This document shows, piece after piece, positions 1 through 9,470 of a stretch of 42,500 bases of DNA. The notes under the pieces are model-generated. The model searched no databases. It was not told the origin of the DNA and was given only the letters and a program-made list of their open reading frames with translations. The position numbers and the translations under genes were made by a program. Position 1 is the first letter of the stretch. Every line of letters starts with the position of its first letter. Source of the stretch: Aquimarina spongiae (GTDB lineage: Bacteria > Bacteroidota > Bacteroidia > Flavobacteriales > Flavobacteriaceae); the NCBI RefSeq assembly GCF_900141785.1, contig NZ_FQYP01000016.1, positions 1 to 42,500 of the forward strand. The letters are read 5' to 3'.

Positions 1-2414
1 ATGTTGGTCGTTCCACTATCTTCTGCTACATCAGCAGGAGTATCATCTGTAGCTATAGGCACACAAGCACTTATACCGCTATTCGTTACTGCGGCAGCTG
101 TGGCTTGTGGACTTCCTGAAATGGTAGGAACACCACTTCCATTAACTCCCGCCGCAGAGTTTGCCAAATTATCTGCTCCAGTCAGGTTTGCGGCCACAAA
201 ACTACCTCCTCCTTCTATAGCATCAGGACAACCATCATTATCACTATCTACCTCTAAGTAATCCGGAATTGTATCATTATCACTATCTAAAGCCGTACAA
301 TATGAAAAATTGTACACTTCAATAGTATTATTATTGCTATCGGCATCCGCTTTACCTGAGACAACTACTAATCTTTTTACAGCTTGATGCACCGAAATAC
401 TAACTGCTTCATTAACATAATTAGCCGTTACAAAACTTTGAAGCGTTCCAATATAGGTGAATCCATTTCCTACGGCATTTACACTTCCTGCAGTGGTAAA
501 ATTAGCAGTGGTAAGGGGAATAGGATTGTTATTCACATCGAAAGCCGTAAACACTAAACGGTCGTCAAAATCCAGTCCTCCAAACGTAATATTATTAATT
601 CTTGACTCTTGGTCAAAGACAAATTCATAGGTTGCAGATCCTGAACCATCTCCAACATTATTAGGTTGTAACAAAAGGGTATTTGCTCCTACCTCTCCTC
701 CATCATCAGCAATTTCGATACCTCTATTCCAGGTAGCTGTACCATTTAATGTATAATTTAAGTCTATACTATTTCCAGCATTAGCAGCCAAATCTGCTAG
801 CGTTCCGGTATTTCCTGTTTGCAAATTTGTCACCGGACTGTATGGTAAACTATTCACTTCAACATTAGTTGCGCAAATAATTTCATTTGTGTCTAAAATT
901 CCATCATTATCATTATCCAAATCACAATTATCTGGTACATCGTCATTATCATTATCCAGATTGTCGTCAAATCCAGGGCAAACATCAGAAGTATCAGGAA
1001 CTCCATCATTATCGGCATCATTATCACAAACATCTCCTATACCATCAAAATCAGCATCTTCCTGGCCAGGGTTAGGCGTATTGACACAATTATCAGTTTC
1101 ATCTAGAATACCATCATTATCTGTGTCAGACAAACAATTTCCGAAGAATACAATCTGCTGAGAGAAGTTAAATCCTTGCGTCACTCCTGTAGAAGTACAT
1201 GATGTAGGAAATGGAATATTTTGAAAAACTGGTGCTACTGTAGAACTTACGGTATTGGGGTTACTTACAAAATTTAATGCACTAAAACCACTCGCCGATA
1301 TATATAAATTATCGTCCGGTCCAAGTTGCACCCCTGAAACTACATTACTTCCGTTTAATGCAGTAGAAATTGTTTCACCAATTACGTGAACGAATAATAA
1401 ACCGTTCCAACCTGTAAATTGACCATCGAAAGTAGCTGTAGTTTGGTGTCCGAAAAATAGTCTCGATCCATCAGGAGAAAACTCCACACTATAACCTGTT
1501 TCTGTATCGTCGGTAGCAGAAATGGGCACTTTGGTCCATGTACCTATTCCACCTGTAGAAGGATCCCAATTTGCATGATACACCCCACCATCAATAGTGG
1601 TAAATCCACCTTCTATCGCGATCGCTATACGATCATTTTGTGGTGAAAAGCGTATAGATCCTCTTTCCCCTGGTCTTGGTAGGTTTTGTGGCAAAGCTAT
1701 CGTCAAATCTGGATTATCCCCTCTTGCGGGAGTTAACGGATTATCAGCGTCTACTTCCCATAAATTTAATGTAGCCGCACAATCAGCAGTACAAGTGTTA
1801 TCATCTACAGAAATAGCAGCTATCCAAGCACCACAAGCACTTCCATTATTAGTTCCGTAGATTGCTTCAGAGTTATCGCTAAGTAATAGATTATTGCTAC
1901 TAATTACCGTTTGAGAAGGTACATCTACTACGGAGTAGAAAGCGGTACCATTTCGATCTTCATCTCTACCATTACTATGAATAATATAAATCTGATCAGC
2001 ATTGGTACCAGGGACTGGCATCACAGAGGCCATCTGCGTACGAGTTCCGTTGGTATTAAGTCCTGTACCATTGGTATATAAATTCCCTAGGTTATCTCTT
2101 ACCGTACCATCGTCTACATAGAATATGAGATTACCAGTTGATGGATCACTCCATGTTGCTGTAGCTTCGAAAGCTCCATCTGAAGTTAACCCACAACTTA
2201 TGGTAGGTGTAGCTGTTCTAAAATCAACAAGATATCCTCTACCATTCCACCAATTAGCATCTACAGTTTGTGCAAATGATGCCAGTGAAAGAAATAGGGA
2301 AAAAACGAAGAATACATATAACCTAAGCAGGTTATTTCGCTTTAATCGGTTAGAATCAAAATGTAAGGTATGCACAATATTGGCATACCCATAGACTTGG
2401 GTAATTTTTTTCAT
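1..2414 (-). CDS. Secreted thrombospondin type 3 repeat protein, partial (C-terminus beyond left edge)
   Basis: The frame is open from ATG 2414 through the left edge, giving 804 codons without a stop, so the C-terminus is missing. The N-terminus has a long charged stretch followed by a hydrophobic signal segment ending in SLASFAQ at about residue 49, so the protein is exported. The next roughly 375 residues (to about 425) contain motifs such as SPDGSRLFFG and GPDDNLYISA, which resemble beta-propeller blades. Residues about 428-511 are Asp/Asn-rich TSP type 3 calcium-binding repeats (DTDNDGILDETDNC, DADNDGVPDTSD). A beta-rich region follows, then a second short repeat pair near residues 706-735 (DSDNDGCPDAIEGG). 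Flavobacterial proteins of this layout usually end in a T9SS sorting domain; that is inference, because the end is not visible. It is divergent from prfC. Confidence 0.85.
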   Translation of the reverse strand, partial: MKKITQVYGYANIVHTLHFDSNRLKRNNLLRLYVFFVFSLFLSLASFAQTVDANWWNGRGYLVDFRTATPTISCGLTSDGAFEATATWSDPSTGNLIFYVDDGTVRDNLGNLYTNGTGLNTNGTRTQMASVMPVPGTNADQIYIIHSNGRDEDRNGTAFYSVVDVPSQTVISSNNLLLSDNSEAIYGTNNGSACGAWIAAISVDDNTCTADCAATLNLWEVDADNPLTPARGDNPDLTIALPQNLPRPGERGSIRFSPQNDRIAIAIEGGFTTIDGGVYHANWDPSTGGIGTWTKVPISATDDTETGYSVEFSPDGSRLFFGHQTTATFDGQFTGWNGLLFVHVIGETISTALNGSNVVSGVQLGPDDNLYISASGFSALNFVSNPNTVSSTVAPVFQNIPFPTSCTSTGVTQGFNFSQQIVFFGNCLSDTDNDGILDETDNCVNTPNPGQEDADFDGIGDVCDNDADNDGVPDTSDVCPGFDDNLDNDNDDVPDNCDLDNDNDGILDTNEIICATNVEVNSLPYSPVTNLQTGNTGTLADLAANAGNSIDLNYTLNGTATWNRGIEIADDGGEVGANTLLLQPNNVGDGSGSATYEFVFDQESRINNITFGGLDFDDRLVFTAFDVNNNPIPLTTANFTTAGSVNAVGNGFTYIGTLQSFVTANYVNEAVSISVHQAVKRLVVVSGKADADSNNNTIEVYNFSYCTALDSDNDTIPDYLEVDSDNDGCPDAIEGGGSFVAANLTGADNLANSAAGVNGSGVPTISGSPQATAAAVTNSGISACVPIATDDTPADVAEDSGTTN

Positions 2415-2967
2415 ATGACGATGTGTTTACTACCTCATCCACAAAAAACATAAAAAGGGGATCGCTTTTTATGGACTATTATTAAAACTTATCAATCTAT
2501 TTATACAAACAAACTACGGTAAAACCGTAATTATCAGTCGTAAAAATAGGTAATTTCTTAATGCAATCTAAACAATAAGCAAACTTTTAATCCTTTTTTA
2601 TCGATAAAATGCACATATTCATCGATAAAATAACAATATTTGCCGTCAAACAACATATAATCTAGGGGAAACCGTTTAGAAAACTCGACTAACCCTATAT
2701 CTACATTGGTAGCCACATATAGTTAAACTACTTATTACATTATCAAAGGTTAGGAGATACAAAAGTTGTGTTTAAATTTAATATTTTAACATTTGAAATT
2801 ACGGATTTCCGCAATAAAATCGATGAAATACATTTTAAAACGATAAAAAACATTTTCCTGTAAAAAAATGTAATTCTCCCTCTATGCATTCTAAACGATT
2901 TGATTAATCTATTCTATACATCATTGAACATTTAAGTGTTATATTTGCCTCCACATTTGATAGATTT
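2415..2967. other. Divergent intergenic region without a gene
   Basis: This AT-rich stretch of 553 bp lies between the secreted TSP3 protein (-) and prfC (+), and I see no credible ORF or RNA gene. It contains a 14-bp perfect palindrome TTTTATCGATAAAA at 2596-2609, a second ATCGATAAAA at 2621-2630, and a small inverted repeat TACGGT-AAA-ACCGTA at 2515-2529. These may be operators for the divergent genes, but nothing in the sequence names the regulator. Confidence 0.5.
2940..2947 (+). promoter_or_regulatory. Putative -7 box of the prfC promoter
   Basis: TATATTTG matches the Bacteroidota -7 consensus TAnnTTTG and would give a leader of roughly 17 nt before ATG 2968. I found no TTTG or TTG at the usual 17-23 nt upstream; the nearest TTG, at 2924, is too close. 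The call therefore rests on the -7 box and its position alone. Confidence 0.5.
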
Positions 2968-4554
2968 ATGAAATTCTTAGAAGAAATCAACAGAAGAAGA
3001 ACCTTTGGTATTATATCCCACCCAGATGCAGGAAAAACCACACTTACCGAAAAGTTACTTCTTTTTGGAGGAGCCATCCAGGAAGCTGGTGCTGTAAAAT
3101 CGAATAAAATAAAAAAAGGAGCTACCAGTGATTTTATGGAAATCGAACGTCAACGTGGGATTTCCGTAGCAACTTCTGTTTTAGCTTTTGAATATAAAGA
3201 CATTAAAATCAACATTCTAGACACACCAGGTCACAAAGATTTTGCCGAAGACACTTTTAGAACACTAACAGCTGTAGATAGTGTAATTGTTGTTATTGAC
3301 GTAGCAAAAGGGGTTGAGGAACAAACTGAAAAACTGGTATCTGTATGTAGAATGCGAAACATCCCAATGATTGTTTTCATCAATAAATTAGATCGTGAAG
3401 GTAAGGATGCTTTCGAACTCCTGGATGAGATCGAACAAAAATTAGGACTCACGGTTACTCCTTTGAGCTTTCCTATAGGAATGGGATACGACTTTAAAGG
3501 AATCTATAATATTTGGGAAAAGAACATTAATCTTTTTAGCGGAGACAGCAGAAAAAATATAGAAGAGACTATTGAAGTATCTGATTTACAGTCTGCAGAT
3601 TTGGACGAGCTAGTAGGAGAAAATTCTGCTAATCAATTAAGAGAAGAATTAGAATTAGTAGAAGGAATATATCCAACATTTGAAAAAGAAGCTTATCAAA
3701 ACGGATCTTTACAACCCGTATTTTTTGGATCGGCCTTAAATAATTTTGGAGTTCGTGAGCTTTTAGACTGTTTTGTTTCCATTGCTCCTCCTCCAAAACC
3801 CAAAGAAAGTGATGTTCGGTTGGTAAAACCTGAAGAAGAGAACTTTACTGGTTTTGTTTTTAAAATACATGCTAATATGGATCCAAAACACAGGGATCGA
3901 TTAGCCTTTGTGAAAATTGTTTCAGGGACCTTTGAGAGAAATGTTCCTTATCTGCATACCAGACATAATAAAAAACTAAAATTTTCTAGTCCAAACGCCT
4001 TTTTCGCTGAGAAAAAAGAAATTGTTGATATCTCTTATCCAGGAGATATTGTTGGACTTCACGATACGGGTAACTTCAAAATTGGTGATACCCTTACCAA
4101 AGGAGAAGTATTACATTATAAAGGTATTCCTAGTTTTTCTCCAGAGCACTTTAGATACATCAATAATGCAGATCCAATGAAATCTAAACAATTGGCTAAA
4201 GGTATTGATCAGTTGATGGACGAAGGAGTGGCCCAATTATTTACTTTAGAAATCAACGGAAGAAAAGTTATTGGTACTGTAGGAGCCTTACAATATGAGG
4301 TAATTCAATACCGATTAGAACATGAATACGGTGCTAAATGTACTTATGAAAATCTAAATGTACATAAAGCCTGCTGGGTAGATCCGGAAGACCCGGATAA
4401 TGAAGAATTCAAAGAGTTTAAAAGAGTAAAGAGTAAATTTCTGGCTAAAGACAAACAAGGGCAATTGGTCTTTTTTGCAGATTCTTCCTTTAGTTTGCAA
4501 ATGACCCAACAAAAGTACCCTTCTATACAGTTTCATTTCACATCAGAATTTTAA
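2968..4554 (+). CDS. prfC: Peptide chain release factor 3 (RF3)
   Basis: RF3 is a translational GTPase that removes RF1/RF2 from the ribosome after peptide release. The 528-residue length is normal for the family. The G domain shows the P-loop SHPDAGKTT (about 17-25), switch I RQRGISVATS (61-70), DTPGHKD (85-91) and NKLD (139-142). RF3-like domains II and III follow, with FTGFVFKIHANMDPKHRDR in the middle. The RGISV switch and overall length separate it from EF-G, and the strong match over the whole length makes RF3 secure. The gene stands alone, with a -7 box just upstream and a strong terminator just downstream at 4608-4646. Confidence 0.97.
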   Translation: MKFLEEINRRRTFGIISHPDAGKTTLTEKLLLFGGAIQEAGAVKSNKIKKGATSDFMEIERQRGISVATSVLAFEYKDIKINILDTPGHKDFAEDTFRTLTAVDSVIVVIDVAKGVEEQTEKLVSVCRMRNIPMIVFINKLDREGKDAFELLDEIEQKLGLTVTPLSFPIGMGYDFKGIYNIWEKNINLFSGDSRKNIEETIEVSDLQSADLDELVGENSANQLREELELVEGIYPTFEKEAYQNGSLQPVFFGSALNNFGVRELLDCFVSIAPPPKPKESDVRLVKPEEENFTGFVFKIHANMDPKHRDRLAFVKIVSGTFERNVPYLHTRHNKKLKFSSPNAFFAEKKEIVDISYPGDIVGLHDTGNFKIGDTLTKGEVLHYKGIPSFSPEHFRYINNADPMKSKQLAKGIDQLMDEGVAQLFTLEINGRKVIGTVGALQYEVIQYRLEHEYGAKCTYENLNVHKACWVDPEDPDNEEFKEFKRVKSKFLAKDKQGQLVFFADSSFSLQMTQQKYPSIQFHFTSEF

Positions 4555-4607
4555 AGCGTTTTAAAGGGTTAAAAAACACCAGCACATAACAATGTATACA
4601 AAAAATA

Positions 4608-4646
4608 AAAAATCCGCTCAGAGATTAATTCTGTAAGCGGATTTTT
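4608..4646. terminator. Bidirectional intrinsic terminator between prfC and the DUF3467 gene
   Basis: An 11-bp perfect stem (AAAAATCCGCT at 4608-4618 paired with AGCGGATTTTT at 4636-4646) encloses a 17-nt loop, with T-rich runs on both strands. It serves prfC on the + strand and the DUF3467 gene on the - strand. Confidence 0.85.
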
Positions 4647-4702
4647 ATTTTAGTATAAAGTAATATTATTTCTTAATCAAAAACTATCAAAACTACTGAT
4701 CG

Positions 4703-5017
4703 TTAAGCCTCTCCTGTAGGACCAAAGTTCATCGGAATGGGAGGTTGTTCATAATCCTTAATTTCTCCATGAGCAGATTCGAATCTACTTACATTATCAT
4801 TAAGTGCTTTAAGCAATCTTTTTGCATGTTGTGGAGTTAAGATAATTCTGCTTTTGACTTTGCTTTTTGGACGACCAGGCATAATATTTACAAAATCAAT
4901 TACGAATTCTGATACCGAATGATTAATAATTGCAAGGTTACTATAAGTTCCGTCTGCAACTGTTTCGTCTAATTCTATATTCAATTGATTTTGATTGAGG
5001 TTTTTATTATCCGCCAT
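4703..5017 (-). CDS. DUF3467 family protein
   Basis: This 104-residue protein has no signal peptide or membrane segment. The core SEFVIDFVNIMPGRPKSKVK followed by SRIILTPQHAKRLLKALNDN is recognisable as DUF3467, a small family of unknown function. In Bacteroidota it is commonly found right after rpoC, as here. The product is acidic at the N-terminus and ends in a proline-rich tail (EQPPIPMNFGPTG). It starts 52 bp downstream of rpoC, but a strong terminator sits in that gap, so it may depend on read-through or on a promoter I could not identify. No function can be assigned from the sequence. Confidence 0.9.
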   Translation of the reverse strand: MADNKNLNQNQLNIELDETVADGTYSNLAIINHSVSEFVIDFVNIMPGRPKSKVKSRIILTPQHAKRLLKALNDNVSRFESAHGEIKDYEQPPIPMNFGPTGEA

Positions 5018-5032
5018 GTTTACTTATTATAT

Positions 5033-5062
5033 AAAAAAAGCCTGTCGCAGTGCGACAGGCTT
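5033..5062 (-). terminator. Intrinsic terminator directly after rpoC
   Basis: A near-perfect palindrome (AAGCCTGTCGCA at 5038-5049 paired with TGCGACAGGCTT at 5051-5062; realistic stem about 10 bp with a 5-nt loop) is followed on the minus strand by a run of seven T (complement of 5033-5039). It begins 7 bp after the rpoC stop codon, so it should end most transcription of the long operon before the DUF3467 gene. Confidence 0.9.
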
Positions 5063-5069
5063 ATAAGAA

Positions 5070-8000
5070 TTAATTATAATTAACTTCTTGTCTTTGTTCC
5101 ATTCGATCTTCGAATTCTTCTTTAGAACCTACAATGATACTCTCATAGCTTCTCATACCTGTACCTGCTGGAATTCTATGTCCAACAATTACATTTTCTT
5201 TAAGGCCTTCGAGTGTATCCACTTTACCGCTTACTGCAGCTTCGTTTAATACTTTTGTAGTTTCCTGGAATGACGCTGCAGAGATGAACGATTTAGTTTG
5301 AAGCGATGCTCTTGTAATACCCTGAAGTATTGGAGTCGCAGTTGCAGGAGAAGCATCCCTTGCTGTTACTAAGTTCTTATCTTCTCTACGTAGTACAGAA
5401 TTCTCATCTCTTAAATCTCTTGGTGAAACGATCTGACCAGCTTTCAAAGTCTCACTGTCTCCAGCATCTTCAACCACTTTCATTCCGAAAATTGCATCAT
5501 TTTCTTCAATGAAATCTGATTTATGTACCAATTGATTTTCTAGGAAAATAGTATCTCCCGGATCCTGAATTCTTACTTTACGCATCATTTGTCGTACAAC
5601 AACTTCAAAGTGCTTATCATTAATCTTCACACCTTGTAATCGATATACTTCCTGAACTTCGTTCACCAAATATTGTTGTACCGCAGAAGGCCCTTTGATC
5701 TTAAGGATATCTTCTGGAGTTACAGAACCATCTGATAATGGCATACCTGCTCTTACGAAGTCATTTTCCTGAACAAGAATCTGATTAGAAAGTTTTACCA
5801 AGTATTTCTTGATCTCACCAATTCTGGATTCTACGATGATCTCACGGTTACCACGCTTGATTTTCCCGAAAGAAACAACACCATCAATTTCACTTACTAC
5901 AGCCGGGTTAGATGGGTTACGCGCTTCGAACAATTCGGTTACCCTTGGAAGACCTCCGGTAATATCACCAGCTTTAGCTGATTTACGAGGAATCTTAACC
6001 AAGACTTTACCTACTCCGATCTTGTCATTATCATCAACCATCAAGTGCGCTCCAACAGGTAAGTTATAAGAACGAAGTACTTCGTCTCCTTTACCCATAA
6101 TCAATAATGTAGGTATCTTTTTCTTATCTCTGGATTCTGAAATTACTTTCTCCTGGAAACCGGTTTGTTCATCGATCTCTACCTGATACGTAATTCCTTG
6201 TTCGATATTTTCATATTTCACTTTACCGGCGAATTCTGAAATGATCACACCATTATAAGGATCCCACTGACATACTACTTGATCTTTTTCAATGTTATCA
6301 CCATCTTGGATGAAAAGCTGAGATCCGTAAGGAATTACATTTGTACTTAATACAATCTTAGTCTTAGGATCGATCACTTTGATTTCAGAAGTACGAGAAA
6401 TTACAACATCAATTTCGTTTCCTTCTGCATCTTCTCCTTTAACGGTCTTCAATTCTTCAATTTCTGCTTTACCGCTAAATTTAGATTTCAACTGGTTTTC
6501 TTCAGAAATGTTACCTGCAATACCTCCCACGTGGAACGTACGTAAGGTAAGCTGAGTACCTGGTTCACCGATTGATTGTGCTGCTACTACTCCAACAGCC
6601 TCACCTCTTTGTACTGTTTTACCAGTAGCAAGGTTACGACCGTAACATTTCACACAAATCCCTTTCTTAGCTTCACAAGTAAGTGCAGAACGAACTTCTA
6701 CTGATTCTACAGGAGAACTATCAATTCTTTTAGCAATTACTTCATCTATCTCAACTCCTGCTTCAACAAGAACTTCTTGTGTCAACGGATCAATAACATC
6801 TACTAATGCTGTTCTACCAACAATTCTATCTGCAAGAGGTTCTATAATCTCCTCATTCTTCTTCAATGCAGTTACTTCAACTCCTCGTAATGTACCACAG
6901 TCTTCAATGTTTACAATTACATCTTGTGCTACATCAACCAAACGACGTGTTAGGTATCCTGCATCGGCAGTTTTAAGAGCCGTATCTGCAAGTCCTTTAC
7001 GTGCACCGTGAGTAGAAATAAAGTATTCAAGAATTGAAAGACCTTCTTTAAAGTTCGAAAGAATCGGGTTTTCAATAATCTCACCACCGGCAGAGTTTGA
7101 TTTTTTCGGTTTAGCCATCAGTCCACGCATCCCTGTAAGCTGACGAATCTGTTCTTTAGATCCCCTCGCTCCAGAGTCAAGCATCATATATACCGAGTTA
7201 AACCCTTGCTGATCTTCTCTAATACGCTTCATCGACAATTCTGTCAATTCTGCATTTGTAGAAGTCCAAATATCAATTACCTGATTATAACGTTCGTTAT
7301 TGGTAATAAGTCCCATGTTATAGTTGGCAACGATATTATCTACCTGAGAATTTGCATCCGCAATCATCGTATGCTTTTCTGCCGGAATAATAATATCTCC
7401 TAAACTAAACGAAAGACCACCTTGGAATGCTGAATTATATCCTAATGTTTTAATTTCATCAAGGAAAGCAGCTGTTTCTGGTACGCTCGTTACTTTAAGG
7501 ATACTACCAATAATATCTCTTAAAGATTTCTTAGTCAATACCTCATTAACGTATCCTGCAGCTTCTGGTACTTTTTCATTAAATAGTACTCTACCTGTAG
7601 TAGTCTCAATCAATTGATCTACTAATTCTCCTTCATCATTAAAATCCTTAGTTCTTACCTTGATAACAGCATTAATATCTAATCGTTTTTCGTTGTAAGC
7701 AATGATCACTTCCTCAGGGGAGTAGAACGTAAGTCCTTCTCCTTTGATCACCAAGTCTTTTGTTGTTTTACGTGGCTTGGTCAAATAATATAAACCAAGT
7801 ACCATATCCTGAGAAGGTACTGTAATAGGAGAACCATTTGCAGGGTTCAATATATTATGAGAAGCCAACATCAACAATTGCGCTTCCAAAATAGCCTCTG
7901 GCCCTAATGGAAGGTGTACCGCCATCTGGTCACCATCAAAATCCGCGTTAAATGCCGTACATACTAATGGGTGTAACTGTATCGCTTTCCCTTCAATAAG

Positions 8001-9371
8001 TTTTGGCTGGAACGCCTGGATCCCTAAACGGTGAAGCGTAGGAGCACGGTTCAGTAATACTGGATGTCCTTTAAGAACATTCTCTAAGATATCCCAAACT
8101 ACAGGCTCTTTTCTATCAATAATCTTTTTAGCAGACTTTACTGTTTTTACAATACCACGCTCGATTAATTTTCTAATCACAAATGGCTTGTACAGCTCGG
8201 CTGCCATATTTTTTGGAAGACCACATTCGTATAATTTCAGCTCAGGTCCTACAACAATTACAGAACGAGCAGAATAATCAACACGTTTACCAAGTAAGTT
8301 TTGACGGAAACGTCCTTGCTTACCTTTTAACGAGTCTGATAACGATTTTAATGGTCTATTAGAATCTGTTTTTACAGCAGAAGCTTTACGAGTATTATCA
8401 AATAATGAATCTACTGATTCCTGAAGCATACGCTTTTCATTACGTAAGATTACTTCAGGAGCTTTGATCTCCATCAATCTCTTTAAACGATTGTTACGGA
8501 TAATTACACGACGATAAAGATCATTCAAATCTGAAGTAGCAAAACGACCACCATCTAATGGTACTAACGGACGTAATTCTGGCGGAATTACCGGTACTAC
8601 TTTCAGGATCATCCATTCTGGACGATTTTCTCTATTTTTATTGGCATCACGGAACGACTCAACAACCTGAAGACGTTTTAATGCCTCAGTTTTACGTTGT
8701 TTAGAAGTTTCGTTATTTGCTTTATGTCTTAACTCATAAGAAAGTGCATCCAAATCAATTCTTCTTAGAATTTCGATCAAGCATTCTGCACCCATCTTTG
8801 CGATGAACTTATTTGGATCTGTATCTTCTAGGTATAAGTTTTCCTGAGGAAGACTATCTAAGATGTTTAAATATTCTTCTTCGGTAAGGAAGTCCATTTT
8901 TTGAATAGGCTCACCTTCTTCATTCTTGGCAATACCTGGTTGAATTACTACGTAACGTTCATAGTAAATAATCATATCCAATTTCTTGGAAGGAAGCCCT
9001 AATAAGTATCCAATCTTATTTGGTAAAGATCTAAAATACCAGATATGAGCTACAGGAACCACTAAGTTAATGTGTCCAACACGGTCTCTACGTACTTTTT
9101 TCTCAGTTACTTCAACTCCACATCGGTCACAAACGATTCCTTTATAACGAATTCTTTTGTATTTACCACAAGCACATTCAAAGTCCTTTACTGGTCCAAA
9201 AATTCGTTCGCAAAACAAACCATCACGTTCTGGTTTGTGTGTACGATAATTGATAGTTTCAGGTTTTAAAACCTCTCCATTTGATTGCGCCAAAATAGAT
9301 TCTGGAGAAGCTAAACCAATAGAGATTTTATTAAATCTCTTTACTGTATTCTTATCATTATTTCTTGCCAT
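5070..9371 (-). CDS. rpoC: DNA-directed RNA polymerase subunit beta'
   Basis: This is the 1433-residue catalytic clamp subunit of RNA polymerase. The N-terminal zinc site uses C66, C68, C81 and C84 (ECACGK...CDRCGVEV). The catalytic Mg loop NADFDGD is at residues 475-481. A second zinc cluster is visible further on (SALTCEAKKGICVKCYG). The trigger-loop/bridge-helix region (SGARGSKEQIRQLTGMRG) and the C-terminal segment GHRIPAGTG are intact. The start is ATG 9371. It lies 99 bp downstream of rpoB in the same transcript, with a hairpin in the gap. A strong terminator follows the stop codon. Confidence 0.99.
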   Translation of the reverse strand: MARNNDKNTVKRFNKISIGLASPESILAQSNGEVLKPETINYRTHKPERDGLFCERIFGPVKDFECACGKYKRIRYKGIVCDRCGVEVTEKKVRRDRVGHINLVVPVAHIWYFRSLPNKIGYLLGLPSKKLDMIIYYERYVVIQPGIAKNEEGEPIQKMDFLTEEEYLNILDSLPQENLYLEDTDPNKFIAKMGAECLIEILRRIDLDALSYELRHKANNETSKQRKTEALKRLQVVESFRDANKNRENRPEWMILKVVPVIPPELRPLVPLDGGRFATSDLNDLYRRVIIRNNRLKRLMEIKAPEVILRNEKRMLQESVDSLFDNTRKASAVKTDSNRPLKSLSDSLKGKQGRFRQNLLGKRVDYSARSVIVVGPELKLYECGLPKNMAAELYKPFVIRKLIERGIVKTVKSAKKIIDRKEPVVWDILENVLKGHPVLLNRAPTLHRLGIQAFQPKLIEGKAIQLHPLVCTAFNADFDGDQMAVHLPLGPEAILEAQLLMLASHNILNPANGSPITVPSQDMVLGLYYLTKPRKTTKDLVIKGEGLTFYSPEEVIIAYNEKRLDINAVIKVRTKDFNDEGELVDQLIETTTGRVLFNEKVPEAAGYVNEVLTKKSLRDIIGSILKVTSVPETAAFLDEIKTLGYNSAFQGGLSFSLGDIIIPAEKHTMIADANSQVDNIVANYNMGLITNNERYNQVIDIWTSTNAELTELSMKRIREDQQGFNSVYMMLDSGARGSKEQIRQLTGMRGLMAKPKKSNSAGGEIIENPILSNFKEGLSILEYFISTHGARKGLADTALKTADAGYLTRRLVDVAQDVIVNIEDCGTLRGVEVTALKKNEEIIEPLADRIVGRTALVDVIDPLTQEVLVEAGVEIDEVIAKRIDSSPVESVEVRSALTCEAKKGICVKCYGRNLATGKTVQRGEAVGVVAAQSIGEPGTQLTLRTFHVGGIAGNISEENQLKSKFSGKAEIEELKTVKGEDAEGNEIDVVISRTSEIKVIDPKTKIVLSTNVIPYGSQLFIQDGDNIEKDQVVCQWDPYNGVIISEFAGKVKYENIEQGITYQVEIDEQTGFQEKVISESRDKKKIPTLLIMGKGDEVLRSYNLPVGAHLMVDDNDKIGVGKVLVKIPRKSAKAGDITGGLPRVTELFEARNPSNPAVVSEIDGVVSFGKIKRGNREIIVESRIGEIKKYLVKLSNQILVQENDFVRAGMPLSDGSVTPEDILKIKGPSAVQQYLVNEVQEVYRLQGVKINDKHFEVVVRQMMRKVRIQDPGDTIFLENQLVHKSDFIEENDAIFGMKVVEDAGDSETLKAGQIVSPRDLRDENSVLRREDKNLVTARDASPATATPILQGITRASLQTKSFISAASFQETTKVLNEAAVSGKVDTLEGLKENVIVGHRIPAGTGMRSYESIIVGSKEEFEDRMEQRQEVNYN

Positions 9372-9427
9372 AATATATGGTTGCTAAAGAATTATTGTAA
9401 TTTAAATTTGAATAATTAAGTGCTAAA

Positions 9428-9461
9428 CATCGTACCCATCAGCATCGTTCAGGGTACGATG
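9428..9461 (-). promoter_or_regulatory. Hairpin in the rpoB-rpoC gap
   Basis: A 10-bp perfect stem (CATCGTACCC at 9428-9437 with GGGTACGATG at 9452-9461) encloses a 14-nt loop. There is no T-run after it on the minus strand, so it is a better candidate for an RNA processing or stability element than for a terminator. Confidence 0.55.
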
Positions 9462-9470
9462 ATAAACTTA

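Noticed and set aside
889..1161. Open frames on the + strand within the left-edge gene, rich in Ser/His, which might look like small genes
   Set aside because: They are antisense to the Asp/Asn-rich TSP type 3 repeats; the low-complexity GAT/AAT codons produce long open frames on the other strand.
889..1161. Short repeated DNA motifs resembling a CRISPR or satellite array
   Set aside because: The repeats are irregular, code for DxDNDG calcium-binding units and have no constant spacer length.
5018..5069. Palindrome after rpoC as a protein-binding operator
   Set aside because: It is followed by seven T on the transcribed strand right after the stop codon, so an intrinsic terminator explains it fully.
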